Positions 17,029-26,276 of a stretch of DNA of 64,000 bases are shown piece after piece. Positions within the stretch are counted from its first letter, which is position 1, and each line of letters starts with the position of its first letter. Position numbers and translations under genes: made by a program. Origin of the DNA: an uncultured SAR86 cluster bacterium (lineage in GTDB: Bacteria; Pseudomonadota; Gammaproteobacteria; Magnimaribacterales; Magnimaribacteraceae); NCBI GenBank assembly GCA_902618945.1, contig CACNCK010000002.1, forward strand, positions 107,238-171,237. The letters are read 5' to 3'. The notes under the pieces are model-generated. The model saw nothing but the letters and a program-made list of their open reading frames with translations. It searched no databases and was not told the DNA's origin.

Positions 17029-17631
17029 ATGAAAATAAAAAGAGATTGGTCAAATTCAGATATGAGGTCAGTAATGCGAGGAGAGGCTATGCATTATTTT
17101 TCAGGTGGCCAACATTATTATGTTTCAAAAGATTGGTACGTTTGGTTTCTGGGCAACTCAACAAGATATTCTATTTTTCATACCTTTCTTTGGAAATACG
17201 GAAATGGCGAAATGGTAAGTTATACAGACTTAACTAGAACGGAAAAGATTGGATCTCAAAGATTAAAAATAGACTCTATCAAAGCTACAATAAGAGAGGG
17301 CTTAAATCTAGGTTATATACAAGCTTTTAAATCTGAAAAGGACAGAAGGGTAACTATGTATTCTTTCGATGATTCTATCTTACAAGAAGTAACAGATTAT
17401 TGTTTTATGATGAGACGGAATCGCATGTGGGAGTCGGCATCATTTATCAGCCAAGGATCTACAGCAACTATTAATAAAGAACTTGCTAATGCAGGAATGA
17501 AGAAAGAGTGGTTTGATTCAATAAACAGCTTCATTTCTCTTTTAGCTGGAACAGCTAAAGCTGTTTTTGGTCAGGAACAGCTACCTAATGTGATTGCTAT
17601 AGATAAAAATAAAAATAAAAATAAAAGCTAA
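17029..17631 (+). CDS. winged-helix (MarR-like) DNA-binding protein
   Basis: A 200-residue protein. Residues about 45-118 read as a winged helix: YSIFHTFLWKYGNGEMVSYTDL, a recognition-like helix QRLKIDSIKATIREGLNLGYI, and a basic wing KSEKDRRVTMYSF. The C-terminal third (EVTDYCFMMRRNRMW onward) is helical, and the extreme end is a K-N repeat. The N-terminal 40 residues (SGGQHYYVSKDWYVWFLG) are aromatic-rich and unusual. It may be a transcription factor; partner genes are unclear. It is divergent from the MFS-MBL pair. Confidence 0.62.
   Translation: MKIKRDWSNSDMRSVMRGEAMHYFSGGQHYYVSKDWYVWFLGNSTRYSIFHTFLWKYGNGEMVSYTDLTRTEKIGSQRLKIDSIKATIREGLNLGYIQAFKSEKDRRVTMYSFDDSILQEVTDYCFMMRRNRMWESASFISQGSTATINKELANAGMKKEWFDSINSFISLLAGTAKAVFGQEQLPNVIAIDKNKNKNKS
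17603..17626 (+). repeat. ATAAAA x4 microsatellite inside CDS
   Basis: Four perfect copies of the 6-bp unit ATAAAA, in frame at the end of the winged-helix gene, encode the tail KNKNKNK. Because the unit is 6 bp, copy changes would add or remove two residues without a frameshift. Confidence 0.85.
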
Positions 17632-17698
17632 GAAATTAGCTGTAACTTTTAGTCTTTATTAATCTTGTACTTGTACAAATTTTCTATAAGTTAATTAT

Positions 17699-17714
17699 GT
17701 TACATGGATGTAAC
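17699..17714. promoter_or_regulatory. perfect inverted repeat GTTACAT-GG-ATGTAAC
   Basis: Two 7-bp arms separated by 2 bp, in the gap between the convergent winged-helix and SDR genes. It resembles the half-site region upstream of the winged-helix gene (TAACAC/GTGTTA). It could be a protein-binding site or a short RNA hairpin; no T-run follows. Confidence 0.4.
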
Positions 17715-17717
17715 TTG

Positions 17718-17782
17718 AGTGGGCTCATTCTCTAGATTTCACCCATCCCTTCCCAGGATATAGTCTTTATTTTGGGCCCACT
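17718..17782. other. long-range stem in convergent intergenic region, possible small structured RNA or bidirectional terminator
   Basis: AGTGGGCTC (17718-17726) and GGGCCCACT (17774-17782) can form a 9-bp stem (one G-U pair) closing a 47-nt loop. The arms are GC-rich compared with the surrounding AT-rich DNA. It lies in the 159-nt gap between two converging genes. There is no T-run after either arm, so a simple intrinsic terminator is not convincing. It does not resemble 4.5S or 6S RNA. Confidence 0.35.
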
Positions 17783-17790
17783 TTCACAAC

Positions 17791-18588
17791 TTAAGAATTC
17801 TCATTGAACATTGCCGTTCTTCCGCCATCAACTACGATATCTTGGCAACTGACAAAACTACCTGCATCACTAGCTAGATAGAGTGCAGCTTCTGCTATAT
17901 CTGATGCTAGACCCGATCTTTTCAATGGTACTGCTTGAGCAAGATTACCTTCAAGTTTCTTTAATTTTCTCTCATTTTCTTCAGCACTAAGTTTATTAGA
18001 TACTCCTGAGCCACCCCAGAAGATTGGAGTGGCAATGGCTCCAGGTGATATCGCATTGACTCTTATATTATCTTTTCCAAGTTCAACTCCAGACATTTTT
18101 GTGAAATGAGTAACACCTGCTTTTAAAGCTGAATATAGAGGATCCCCTTGTCTATATCTAATTCCTGCAATACTTGAATTATTGATAATGCAACCTCCGC
18201 CATTTTCTCTCATGGGACCAATGGCATATCTGGTACCAAGAATGACACTAGCTAGTAGTAAATGAACCCCATAATCAATATCCTTTTGAGTCACATTCTC
18301 AAGACCAGCTCCAACAGGCCCACCGGCATTATTAAACAGAATGTCCAGCTTACCTAAGTTTTCAGTTGTAAAAGAAATTGCCTTTTTTATATCTTCTTCT
18401 TTTGTTACATCCGATAAGCAATAAGAGGCATTTTCACCCAATTCCTTTGCTAATTTAGATCCTTTTTCTTCAGACCTACCTGAAATAACAACTTGTGCAC
18501 CTTCTTCAATGAATAATCTAGCTGTCTCAGCTCCAATGCCACTGGTTCCGCCTGTAATAAGTGCTACTTTATTCTCTAGTCGACTCAT
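17791..18588 (-). CDS. SDR family oxidoreductase
   Basis: A 265-residue classical short-chain dehydrogenase: cofactor motif TGGTSGIG near residue 13, NNAGG after beta-4, a catalytic Ser in NNSSIAGIR, and YSALK for Tyr/Lys. The C-terminal SFVSCQDIVVDGGRTAMF is typical. It likely oxidises a hydroxy substrate with NAD(P); substrate unknown. It begins 1 nt after the serine hydrolase stop, as the last gene of a five-gene minus-strand operon. Confidence 0.92.
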   Translation of the reverse strand: MSRLENKVALITGGTSGIGAETARLFIEEGAQVVISGRSEEKGSKLAKELGENASYCLSDVTKEEDIKKAISFTTENLGKLDILFNNAGGPVGAGLENVTQKDIDYGVHLLLASVILGTRYAIGPMRENGGGCIINNSSIAGIRYRQGDPLYSALKAGVTHFTKMSGVELGKDNIRVNAISPGAIATPIFWGGSGVSNKLSAEENERKLKKLEGNLAQAVPLKRSGLASDIAEAALYLASDAGSFVSCQDIVVDGGRTAMFNENS

Positions 18589-18589
18589 A

Positions 18590-19717
18590 TTAATTTTCTC
18601 CTTTTAAACATCTATATGTTTCGTTTATGAGTTCTAGTGATCTTCCATCGGCTGCAAAATTATTTTTCATGTTATTCATGACATAAGAAATACCAATTTT
18701 GTTGATAGGATCTCCAAATCCACACGAACCCCCCCATCCGGAGTGGCCGAAAGAACTTTCCTCTGGACCATATATTACTTTATGCATATTCATAATAAAT
18801 CCCGAACCCCATCTTGTAACAACATCCAAAACTAAATCTCTATTGGTAATTCTCTCCTTTGTCATGGTATCAATTGTTGAATCCTTTAGAATTTTTTTTG
18901 ATTCTTCATCAGTAACAACTAAGCTATAAAGCTTAGCGATGCCCGATGCGCAACCTTGACCATTTGCCGATGGTATTTCTGCAGCTCTCCATTCTCTTGT
19001 ATTTTGATGTTTAAGCAGATTAGGGCCTCTTCCGGATGCAACTTGAGCTTCATTTGGATGATTATTTGCTTCATTATTCTCTTTAGCAAATGGAACCATT
19101 TCAGCAACCCTATATTCCTCTGCTTCAGGAAGACCGATATAAAAATCAATATTGTTTGGATCACCTATCTCACTTCTAAAGTAACTGCCTAAAGATTTTC
19201 CAGAGACTCTTAAAATTAATTCAGACGTTAGCCATCCGTAAGTCATGGAATGATATCCTGAAGCTGTTCCTGGCTCCCAAAGTGGTTTCATTAGAGCAAG
19301 TTCATTAGCCATTATTTTTTGATCGTAATAGTCTTCAGCTTTTGTTGCCATGGAACCACAAATACCAGCTTGATGAGATAGAAGCATACCAACAGTAATT
19401 TTTTCCTTTCCGTTGCAGCCAAACTCAGGCCAGTATTCACAAACTTTCTCATCGTAATCTATTAAGTCATTTTCGTAGGCATGAGCTAGAGTTATAGCAG
19501 CCACACCTTTAGTGGTTGACCATACATTAGCCAAGGTATTTCGTTCCCATTCCTTTATTTTCTCTTTGCTTGAGAAACCTCCCCATATATCAATTATAGG
19601 CTCCCCATCTTTATAAACTGCAAAAGAAGATCCTATCTCTCTATCTGTGTTGTGTAACTCATCAAACAATTCCTTTACTTTTAAAAATTTACCTTCACAT
19701 GTTCCCTTTACGTTCAT
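18590..19717 (-). CDS. serine hydrolase, beta-lactamase/esterase EstB type
   Basis: A 375-residue class C beta-lactamase-fold hydrolase. The nucleophile motif is STTK in NVWSTTKGVAA, the Tyr motif is in ASGYHSMTYGW, and the third motif region is FGHSGWGGS. No signal peptide, so it is probably a cytoplasmic esterase or lactone hydrolase rather than an antibiotic resistance enzyme. A ribosome-binding site AAGGAAAAAA precedes the ATG. It is flanked by a GH13 glucosidase (33 nt) and an SDR (1 nt). Confidence 0.9.
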   Translation of the reverse strand: MNVKGTCEGKFLKVKELFDELHNTDREIGSSFAVYKDGEPIIDIWGGFSSKEKIKEWERNTLANVWSTTKGVAAITLAHAYENDLIDYDEKVCEYWPEFGCNGKEKITVGMLLSHQAGICGSMATKAEDYYDQKIMANELALMKPLWEPGTASGYHSMTYGWLTSELILRVSGKSLGSYFRSEIGDPNNIDFYIGLPEAEEYRVAEMVPFAKENNEANNHPNEAQVASGRGPNLLKHQNTREWRAAEIPSANGQGCASGIAKLYSLVVTDEESKKILKDSTIDTMTKERITNRDLVLDVVTRWGSGFIMNMHKVIYGPEESSFGHSGWGGSCGFGDPINKIGISYVMNNMKNNFAADGRSLELINETYRCLKGEN

Positions 19718-19750
19718 TTTTTTCCTTTTTTATTATTTAAAAACAATAAG

Positions 19751-21391
19751 TTACAGAATTTTCTTAAATTTTAAAATTTTATCTAAATCCTTTATATCAT
19801 TCCGTATATCTGAAATTATAATAAAACCATATCTATTAAACTCTATTTGATCATTTTTGATATTTATATTCGATGAAATATTACTATCAACACTTAGGTC
19901 CCCTTTATCAATTAGGTAAGCATTCTCACTCAAATTAAAAATACAAAGTGTTTTTGTATCTTGATTCTCTCTATTGAATATAAGTAAGTCCTCGTGTTCA
20001 TTCAAGAAATTATGCTTTCCTGCTAACAAAGCTGAGTCGGATTTTCTGAAAAAAATAAATTGTTTATAAAAGTTTAAGATTGAATTAGATTCATTTTCCT
20101 GAAGACTTACCGATCTATTTTTCTGTTTTTCTTTAACTGGTAACCATGGAGACTTATTACTAAAACCTGCATTGATCTTTTGGTGATCCCATGTCATTGG
20201 TGTTCTGCACCCATCCCTCCCTTTATTTTTTGGCCAAAATCTGATTCCTGGAGGATCAGTTAATTCATCAAATTCTAATTCTGTCTCTACTTGACCGAGT
20301 TCCTCACCCTGATATAAACATGGAGTTCCCGGCAGTGAAAGGAGTAGGGCACAACTTAACTTTGCAAAACTATCACTTTCATTTTTATCCCATCTAGAAA
20401 GATGTCTTATGACGTCATGATTTGAAAAACTCCAACAAGGCCAACTGTCAGAACCCTCATTATAAAATTCTTTGATGGTGTCTCTAAAGAATGGAGCTGA
20501 AAACTCTTTACCAAGAAGCTTAAAACTGTAAGCCATATGAATCCTTGACTCCTTGGTATATTCCTTCATTAATTTGATCGCTCTATGTGAATCGCCAATC
20601 TCACCAATAGAAGTTTTCTCTGGATAACAATTTAATAAATTTCTAAATTTATTTAAAAATACTAAGTTCTCATCTTGATTAATAGCAAACAATTGATTTT
20701 GCATATAGTAAGGATTAACCGGTGGGCTCTTGAAAGACAAAGGACTCTTCGGATTATTCCTCAATTCCTGATCATGAAAGTAATAATTAACTGTATCAAG
20801 CCTAAAACCATCTACACCTTTTTTTAGCCAAAATTCAACTTCTCCTAATAAGAAATCTTGAACCTCTTCATTGTGAAAATTAAAATCAGGTTGGCTAGGC
20901 AGGAAGTTATGAAGATAGTATTGTCCTCTAAGAGGTTCCCATTCCCATGCAGAGCCACCAAAGACAGATAACCAATTATTAGGCGGAGATCCATCATCAT
21001 TTGCATCAGCCCATACATACCAGTCTGATTTTCTAGAAGATTTACTGCTTTTACTATCTATAAAAGCTTCATGCTTGTCTGAGCTATGTGAAAGAACTTG
21101 ATCAATGATGACTCTTATATTTTTTTTATGTGCCTCTTCAAGTAATTCATCAAAGTCATCCATATCACCAAACAAAGGATCTACTTGAACATAGTTACTG
21201 ACGTCATATCCCATATCCTTCATAGGGGACATAAAAAAAGGTGATAGCCAGATAGCATCGATACCTAGACTCGAAATATAATTAATTTTTTTTGTTATGC
21301 CTTTGAGGTCACCGACCCCATTATTAGAAGTATCAAAATATGACCTTGGATAAATTTGATAGATAATTGCGTTTTTCCACCATTCATTCAT
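19751..21391 (-). CDS. alpha-glucosidase, GH13 family
   Basis: A 546-residue GH13 enzyme of the alpha-glucosidase/oligo-1,6-glucosidase type, with no signal peptide. It starts WWKNAIIYQIYPRSYFD. The catalytic nucleophile is the Asp in DGFRLDTVN, the acid/base Glu is in IGEIGDS, and the transition-state Asp is in FSNHDVIRHL. Substrate would be short alpha-glucans or a glucoside taken into the cell. Its start overlaps the end of the DUF3445 gene by 8 bases. Confidence 0.94.
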   Translation of the reverse strand: MNEWWKNAIIYQIYPRSYFDTSNNGVGDLKGITKKINYISSLGIDAIWLSPFFMSPMKDMGYDVSNYVQVDPLFGDMDDFDELLEEAHKKNIRVIIDQVLSHSSDKHEAFIDSKSSKSSRKSDWYVWADANDDGSPPNNWLSVFGGSAWEWEPLRGQYYLHNFLPSQPDFNFHNEEVQDFLLGEVEFWLKKGVDGFRLDTVNYYFHDQELRNNPKSPLSFKSPPVNPYYMQNQLFAINQDENLVFLNKFRNLLNCYPEKTSIGEIGDSHRAIKLMKEYTKESRIHMAYSFKLLGKEFSAPFFRDTIKEFYNEGSDSWPCWSFSNHDVIRHLSRWDKNESDSFAKLSCALLLSLPGTPCLYQGEELGQVETELEFDELTDPPGIRFWPKNKGRDGCRTPMTWDHQKINAGFSNKSPWLPVKEKQKNRSVSLQENESNSILNFYKQFIFFRKSDSALLAGKHNFLNEHEDLLIFNRENQDTKTLCIFNLSENAYLIDKGDLSVDSNISSNINIKNDQIEFNRYGFIIISDIRNDIKDLDKILKFKKIL

Positions 21392-22259
21392 TTTTTGATT
21401 TCAGCCAGTTTATAAGATTCTCTTCAAATGGTTCGATAACTTTATATGTTTTCATATCTTGCTCAAGATTTTGAATTGCTTGAATTAGATCAGAAATAGC
21501 TTTTTTATTATTAATTATGTCAGTTATAGGGTTAACGTGAACTCTTACTGCAAATAAAACTGCTCTTGAATAATCTAACCGCCTAATCGTTTGCCTTTCA
21601 ACTCTAATGAAAAGTTTTTCAGGTTGAGTGTTTTTGATTTCTACTAAACTCTTATTACCTACTGGTTGAAAAAGTTCAGGACTATCAAATATAGACCAAT
21701 TGTACCTTTCAAAGATTTTCTCATCTGGCAAGTTAGTAAATATGGTATTTACTCTTGAATCTATTTTATCTTTGTAACCAGGAACAGATCGGTGAAGTTC
21801 TGAAAGAGATTGTTGAAATTTTTCTCTTAGTGACCATCTAGTCGGCGCACAAAGTGAAGCTGAATCAAGATAAAAGATATTTTCTTTTGGTTTCATGATG
21901 ATCAGATCTTCTTGAATAAGAAGTGACGCCAATTCTAAAGGGTCTTGAAAATCGTCATAATAATAAAGTCGATTATTTCTTTTTGACTCAATGGTATACG
22001 TCTTTAGTTCATATGCATCATTATGATGATTTTTAAGATTTTCTAATACGAGTTTTAAAACCTCTTTTTGAATATCTTGCGAATTTGGAGAAGTTAGTAG
22101 AACTTGATCTTTCTTCTCTAAATATAATTTTTCTTTAAGAGCAATTTCTTCTGAAAAAAGATGATCTATTTCTAACCAAGAACTTTCTTCAATTGGCCTT
22201 AAACCAATATCAACCCCACCTTTTCCATCTTTGAAGGGCAGGTGGATAAGATCGTTCAA
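21384..22259 (-). CDS. DUF3445 protein (heme-dependent oxidative N-demethylase family)
   Basis: A 291-residue protein matching DUF3445. Visible signatures are YLDSASLCAPTRWSLREKF, SELHRSVPGYKDKI, and RVERQTIRRLDYSRAVLFAVRV. Family members include heme-dependent oxidative N-demethylases that act on dimethylamine or similar compounds with PAS-fold heme subunits. No partner ferredoxin or reductase gene adjoins it, so the reaction here is unproven. Located between an M3 peptidase (2-nt gap) and GH13 (8-base overlap). Confidence 0.78.
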   Translation of the reverse strand: MNDLIHLPFKDGKGGVDIGLRPIEESSWLEIDHLFSEEIALKEKLYLEKKDQVLLTSPNSQDIQKEVLKLVLENLKNHHNDAYELKTYTIESKRNNRLYYYDDFQDPLELASLLIQEDLIIMKPKENIFYLDSASLCAPTRWSLREKFQQSLSELHRSVPGYKDKIDSRVNTIFTNLPDEKIFERYNWSIFDSPELFQPVGNKSLVEIKNTQPEKLFIRVERQTIRRLDYSRAVLFAVRVHVNPITDIINNKKAISDLIQAIQNLEQDMKTYKVIEPFEENLINWLKSKNE

Positions 22260-22261
22260 GA

Positions 22262-24352
22262 TTAATTCAAACCTCTTTTTTTAAGAAGAGGTTCTATTTC
22301 AGGTTCTTTACCTCTAAACCTCACATACTGAGTCATCAGATCATCTGTATTACCTGCTGAATAGACGTATTTTTTAAGTTTATCAGCAGTTTCTTTATCA
22401 AATAGTCCTTTGTCTTTAAAAGCTTCAAAAGCGTCAGCCTCAAGTACCTCTGTCCATAAGTAACTGTAATATCCTGATGAATATCCACCGGCAAATATGT
22501 GACCAAAATAAGTGCTTCTATATCTCGCTTCAATTTCAGAGATTAATCCAAGATCTTCTAAAGTCTGATCTTCAAATTTATCTATATTTGTGATTGGATT
22601 TTTATCAGTGTGGTAAGCCATGTCCAAATGAGCTGCAGCCACATATTCTGTTGTTGCGAAACCTTCATTGAATGTTCCAGCATCGGATATCTTGTCTAGC
22701 AATTCATCAGAAATGACCTCACCTGTTTGATAGTGTTTAGCAAAAGTTTTTATTACTTCTGGTTCTCTTGCCCAGTTTTCCATCATTTGGGATGGAAATT
22801 CGACATAGTCTCTCGTTACGGAAGTTCCGGATAGACTTGGATATTGAACATTTGATAGTAGGCCATGTAGCCCATGACCAAATTCATGAAATAAAGTCTC
22901 GACTTGCTCAAAGGATAGAAGGGAAACGCCATCAGCATTTTCTGGAGGAAAATTACACACATTTATAACAATGGGTATTACATCTCCGTCAAACTTACTT
23001 TGACTTCTAAAAGTACTCATCCATGCACCACCACCTTTGTTTGGCCTCAATGTAAAGTCTGTATAAAAAATACCTATCACTTTGTTGTCAGAGTCCTCTA
23101 CAACAAATGAACGAATATTATCGCGGTATTTTGGCAAGTCATCTCTTTCAGTAAAGGTTATACCAAACAATTTATTCGCAACATCAAAGGCACCCTCTAA
23201 GACCTTTTCTTCACTAAAGTATGGCTTTACCTCTTCCTCTTTAAAATCAAATTGCTCTTGTCTTAATTTTTCTGAGTAGTGCCACCAGTCCCATGCTGCT
23301 AACTGAAAGTTAGCACCTTCTTTAGAAATTAACTCCTGCATTGCCTGAACTTCTCCCTTAGCTTTTTCGATACCTGGTTCCCAAACTGTTTGAAGAAGTT
23401 TGTTAACATTTTCTGGAGTCTTTGCCATGCTATTGTCTAAGACATAGTCAGCATGACTGTCATAACCAAGCATTGAAGCTTTCTCTTGCCTTAGCGCAAT
23501 CATTTCAGCAATAATTTTTTTATTATCAAATTCGTTGTCATTATCTCCGCGTTGTATATAAGAATTGTAAAGCTCTTCTCGAAGGTCTCTTTGGGTAGAA
23601 TAGGTAAGGAAAGGGTACATACTGACTCGAGTTGGCTTGAATACCCATTTACCTATTTCTCCTTCAGATTCAGCTAAAAGAGCAGCCTGTCTTATTTCTT
23701 CTTCAGGCAGACCATCCAGATCGTCTTCATTATCAATAACCATGCTATAAGAATTTGTTTCTTTGAGAACATTTTGATCGAATTGAACAGATAAAGAAGA
23801 TAAAGAACTATTAATTTCAGTTAACCTATCCATTGAATTTTGATCAAGATTTGCTCCTGATCTAATGAATCTTTTATAAGTCTCTGCAACTAATCTAGCT
23901 TGCTCTACAGAGAGACTAAGCGATTGTCTATTTTCATAAATTTCCTTAATCCTCATGAAGAGTTTTTTATTCAAAAGAATTGAATCATTATGTGAAGACA
24001 ATTTTGGACTTACTGTTCTCTGAAGAGAATCCATATCATCATCTGTATTAGATCCCTGAAGATTAAAAAAGACGCTACTCACTTTGTCTAATGTTTTACC
24101 TGAGCGCTCTAAAGCTTCTATTGTATTTTCAAAGGTAGGTGCCTCAGTATTATTAGCGATAACATCTATTTCTTCTAAGTGCTCTTTCATCCCTTGATTA
24201 AAGGCGGGTTCATAGTGAGAAAATTTAATAGACTCAAAAGGAGGAATCTGAAAAGGGGTCTCGTATTCGTTTAGAAAGGGGTTCATAGAATTATCCTTAT
24301 ATGTACAACTAAAAATTAAAAGCAAAAGAAAAGGAACGTGCTTCTTTAACAT
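22262..24352 (-). CDS. M3 family oligopeptidase (Dcp-like), lipoprotein
   Basis: A 696-residue thimet-oligopeptidase-family zinc peptidase. The active site is FHEFGHGLHG, with the third zinc ligand expected in the following EFPSQMMENW segment. Dcp-like features include FTLRPNKGGGAWMSTFR. The N-terminus LLLLIFSC carries a lipobox cysteine, so it is probably a membrane-anchored periplasmic peptidyl-dipeptidase rather than cytoplasmic PrlC/OpdA. It is the first gene of a minus-strand operon. Confidence 0.92.
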   Translation of the reverse strand: MLKKHVPFLLLLIFSCTYKDNSMNPFLNEYETPFQIPPFESIKFSHYEPAFNQGMKEHLEEIDVIANNTEAPTFENTIEALERSGKTLDKVSSVFFNLQGSNTDDDMDSLQRTVSPKLSSHNDSILLNKKLFMRIKEIYENRQSLSLSVEQARLVAETYKRFIRSGANLDQNSMDRLTEINSSLSSLSVQFDQNVLKETNSYSMVIDNEDDLDGLPEEEIRQAALLAESEGEIGKWVFKPTRVSMYPFLTYSTQRDLREELYNSYIQRGDNDNEFDNKKIIAEMIALRQEKASMLGYDSHADYVLDNSMAKTPENVNKLLQTVWEPGIEKAKGEVQAMQELISKEGANFQLAAWDWWHYSEKLRQEQFDFKEEEVKPYFSEEKVLEGAFDVANKLFGITFTERDDLPKYRDNIRSFVVEDSDNKVIGIFYTDFTLRPNKGGGAWMSTFRSQSKFDGDVIPIVINVCNFPPENADGVSLLSFEQVETLFHEFGHGLHGLLSNVQYPSLSGTSVTRDYVEFPSQMMENWAREPEVIKTFAKHYQTGEVISDELLDKISDAGTFNEGFATTEYVAAAHLDMAYHTDKNPITNIDKFEDQTLEDLGLISEIEARYRSTYFGHIFAGGYSSGYYSYLWTEVLEADAFEAFKDKGLFDKETADKLKKYVYSAGNTDDLMTQYVRFRGKEPEIEPLLKKRGLN

Positions 24353-24410
24353 GAGGTAATATTACTTAAATATCTTTTATTGTGAATAAATATTTTAGGG
24401 TATAAGAATT

Positions 24411-24689
24411 ATGAAGAATCCCGCATTTATTTTTTCTTTATTGAAACGTTTTGTAGGAATAATATTTTTAGTTCTAAACTATCTTTGCTACGGATTAATG
24501 GTAAAACTTGCAGCAGACTCTAGCTTGTCAGCTCTTGAAAGAATAATCTATCCATCTTTAGTATATTTAATTAGTTGGGTATTTGTCATTCTGGGTATTT
24601 ATTTGGCTGGGCCTGAACTTGTTGCGAAGATTAAAGAATTTTTCATATACATTAAAAATAAATTCTTGAGGAAAAAAAATGATAGATAG
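24411..24689 (+). CDS. small two-helix membrane protein, unknown
   Basis: A 92-residue protein with two membrane segments (about 15-32 and 50-70) and a basic C-terminal tail (KNKFLRKKNDR). Not recognised. It overlaps the start of the glyoxalase-like gene by 11 bases and is divergent from the M3 peptidase gene. Confidence 0.6.
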   Translation: MKNPAFIFSLLKRFVGIIFLVLNYLCYGLMVKLAADSSLSALERIIYPSLVYLISWVFVILGIYLAGPELVAKIKEFFIYIKNKFLRKKNDR

Positions 24690-25524
24690 ACTCGACCACT
24701 TAATTGTCTCTGTTAAAGACATTTCTGCTGCTGAAGAAAATTTTACTAAGTTTTTTGGCACAGAACCTGTTTGGAGGGGCGAACACTCTGAACTAGGAAC
24801 TATAAATGCTATCTATAATTTTAGTAACACTTACTTCGAGATCTTAGCGGCAAAGGGAAATGGAATAGGTGCAGAACTCGTAAAACAATCCATACAAGAA
24901 AAGGGTGAAGGATTAACTGGTCTGGTACTGGGCAGCGATAATCTAAAAGATTGCGAAAATCAAATCTCAAAAAAACATTTTAAATCTCCTCCTATCTCAA
25001 TTGGAGAAGGAATGGATTCCGATAGAGGTGAAATAAGAAGATGGAAAAGTTTGTTTCTTCCTAATGAGCTCACACGCGGTTTGTTTGCCTTTTTAATAGA
25101 ACACACCGAAGGACATTTGCCCTTACCTAATGAATTTCCTGATTCTTCCGTCAATAAACTTGATCATGTTGTTATCAACACAAATGATCCTGATGGATTT
25201 ATCGAGGTCTATCAAGACATATATGGAATAAGACTTGCATTGGATCAGACCGTGGAAAAATGGGGCGGTAGAATGCTCTTTTTTAGACTCAATAAAACTA
25301 CCATAGAAGTCATAGCAAAAAAGGATGAAAATAAAATAGAAGACAAATTATGGGGTCTTGCATGGGATGTGGAAGATATCAAAAAAACTCACTCAAGACT
25401 TTGTAATGAAGGGTTTGAAATAACACCAGTAAAAGAAGGTAGAAAGCCTAATACTTTAGTTGCAACTGTAAAATCAGATGTCTACAACATACCAACTTTA
25501 CTTATCCAACATCTTTCCTCTTAA
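24679..25524 (+). CDS. VOC/glyoxalase-like domain protein
   Basis: A 281-residue protein with two vicinal-oxygen-chelate halves. The first begins DRLDHLIVSVKDISAAEENF and contains YFEILA, in the glyoxalase_3 pattern. The second begins NKLDHVVINTNDPDGFIEVYQDIYG and contains TTIEVIAK. Histidine and glutamate ligands are present at equivalent places, so a metal site is possible. Reaction unknown. It follows the small membrane gene (11-base overlap) and converges on the next gene with a 23-base overlap. Confidence 0.85.
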   Translation: MIDRLDHLIVSVKDISAAEENFTKFFGTEPVWRGEHSELGTINAIYNFSNTYFEILAAKGNGIGAELVKQSIQEKGEGLTGLVLGSDNLKDCENQISKKHFKSPPISIGEGMDSDRGEIRRWKSLFLPNELTRGLFAFLIEHTEGHLPLPNEFPDSSVNKLDHVVINTNDPDGFIEVYQDIYGIRLALDQTVEKWGGRMLFFRLNKTTIEVIAKKDENKIEDKLWGLAWDVEDIKKTHSRLCNEGFEITPVKEGRKPNTLVATVKSDVYNIPTLLIQHLSS

Positions 25525-26212
25525 ATTTATCGTATATCCAATAGGGTGAATAAATTATAAAAAATAAAACTGCTCCAATGATGATCAAAAGAGGTATATG
25601 CAAAGGTGGTTCTGGAAAAAAGTCTAGAATACTCTCACCAATTGGTTTTGTACCAAGATACCAATAGTTTGCTGGAGGTCCTAAAAGCATATTTACAACA
25701 TATATGATCGGTAGAATCGACAAAGATACATAAATCCCATTTTTAACAGAACTGAGAGTGGGCCGATTTTTTAAAGCTATGCAGGCATAGGCTATTGCAA
25801 TTATTAAGAGCCCATGTCCTATGAAAAATAAGATAAATTGTGGATCTGGAAAAGTTTTAGGAATATCAGGGGTGATTAATGCGTTAATTCCGCCTCCGAT
25901 CCCCCAGAAAAAAGATACCTCAAAAAATATTCTTTTTTCTGTAAGCAAAAATATCCCAATAAATAATGTAGATAAATTGCACATGTGAATAGGTATCAGT
26001 TTTATCCAGGGAAAATCCATCCAATAGTGCCAGATAAAAGGTTTAATTAACTCCAAAGTGATAGCAGAGAATCCCAAGACTTTAGCAATTAATGCTTTAC
26101 TACTTAGATAGCTATTTTTTATAAAAAGAGGCAGTAAGAATGCTAAAGCTAATATCAATAGTAATGTAACTAAGTGAGATTCCCCAAAGATCTCAAAAGG
26201 CTGCGCATCCAT
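25502..26212 (-). CDS. TIGR02206/YwaF-type membrane protein
   Basis: A 236-residue protein with about seven membrane segments. The N-terminal FEIFGESHLVTLLLI and the motif IPIHMCNLSTLFIGI fit the TIGR02206 (YwaF) family, whose function is unknown. Its 3' end overlaps the converging VOC gene by 23 bases. Confidence 0.75.
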   Translation of the reverse strand: MDAQPFEIFGESHLVTLLLILALAFLLPLFIKNSYLSSKALIAKVLGFSAITLELIKPFIWHYWMDFPWIKLIPIHMCNLSTLFIGIFLLTEKRIFFEVSFFWGIGGGINALITPDIPKTFPDPQFILFFIGHGLLIIAIAYACIALKNRPTLSSVKNGIYVSLSILPIIYVVNMLLGPPANYWYLGTKPIGESILDFFPEPPLHIPLLIIIGAVLFFIIYSPYWIYDKFKRKDVG

Positions 26213-26276
26213 TAGTTAAGTATAAAAATAAATTTACCTGTATGGTAGTTAAGAATTTCAACAATATAATGACAAT

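Noticed and set aside
17718-17782. 4.5S RNA or 6S RNA at the convergent gap
   Set aside because: The conserved 4.5S tetraloop domain and the 6S central bubble are absent; only a single closing stem is seen.
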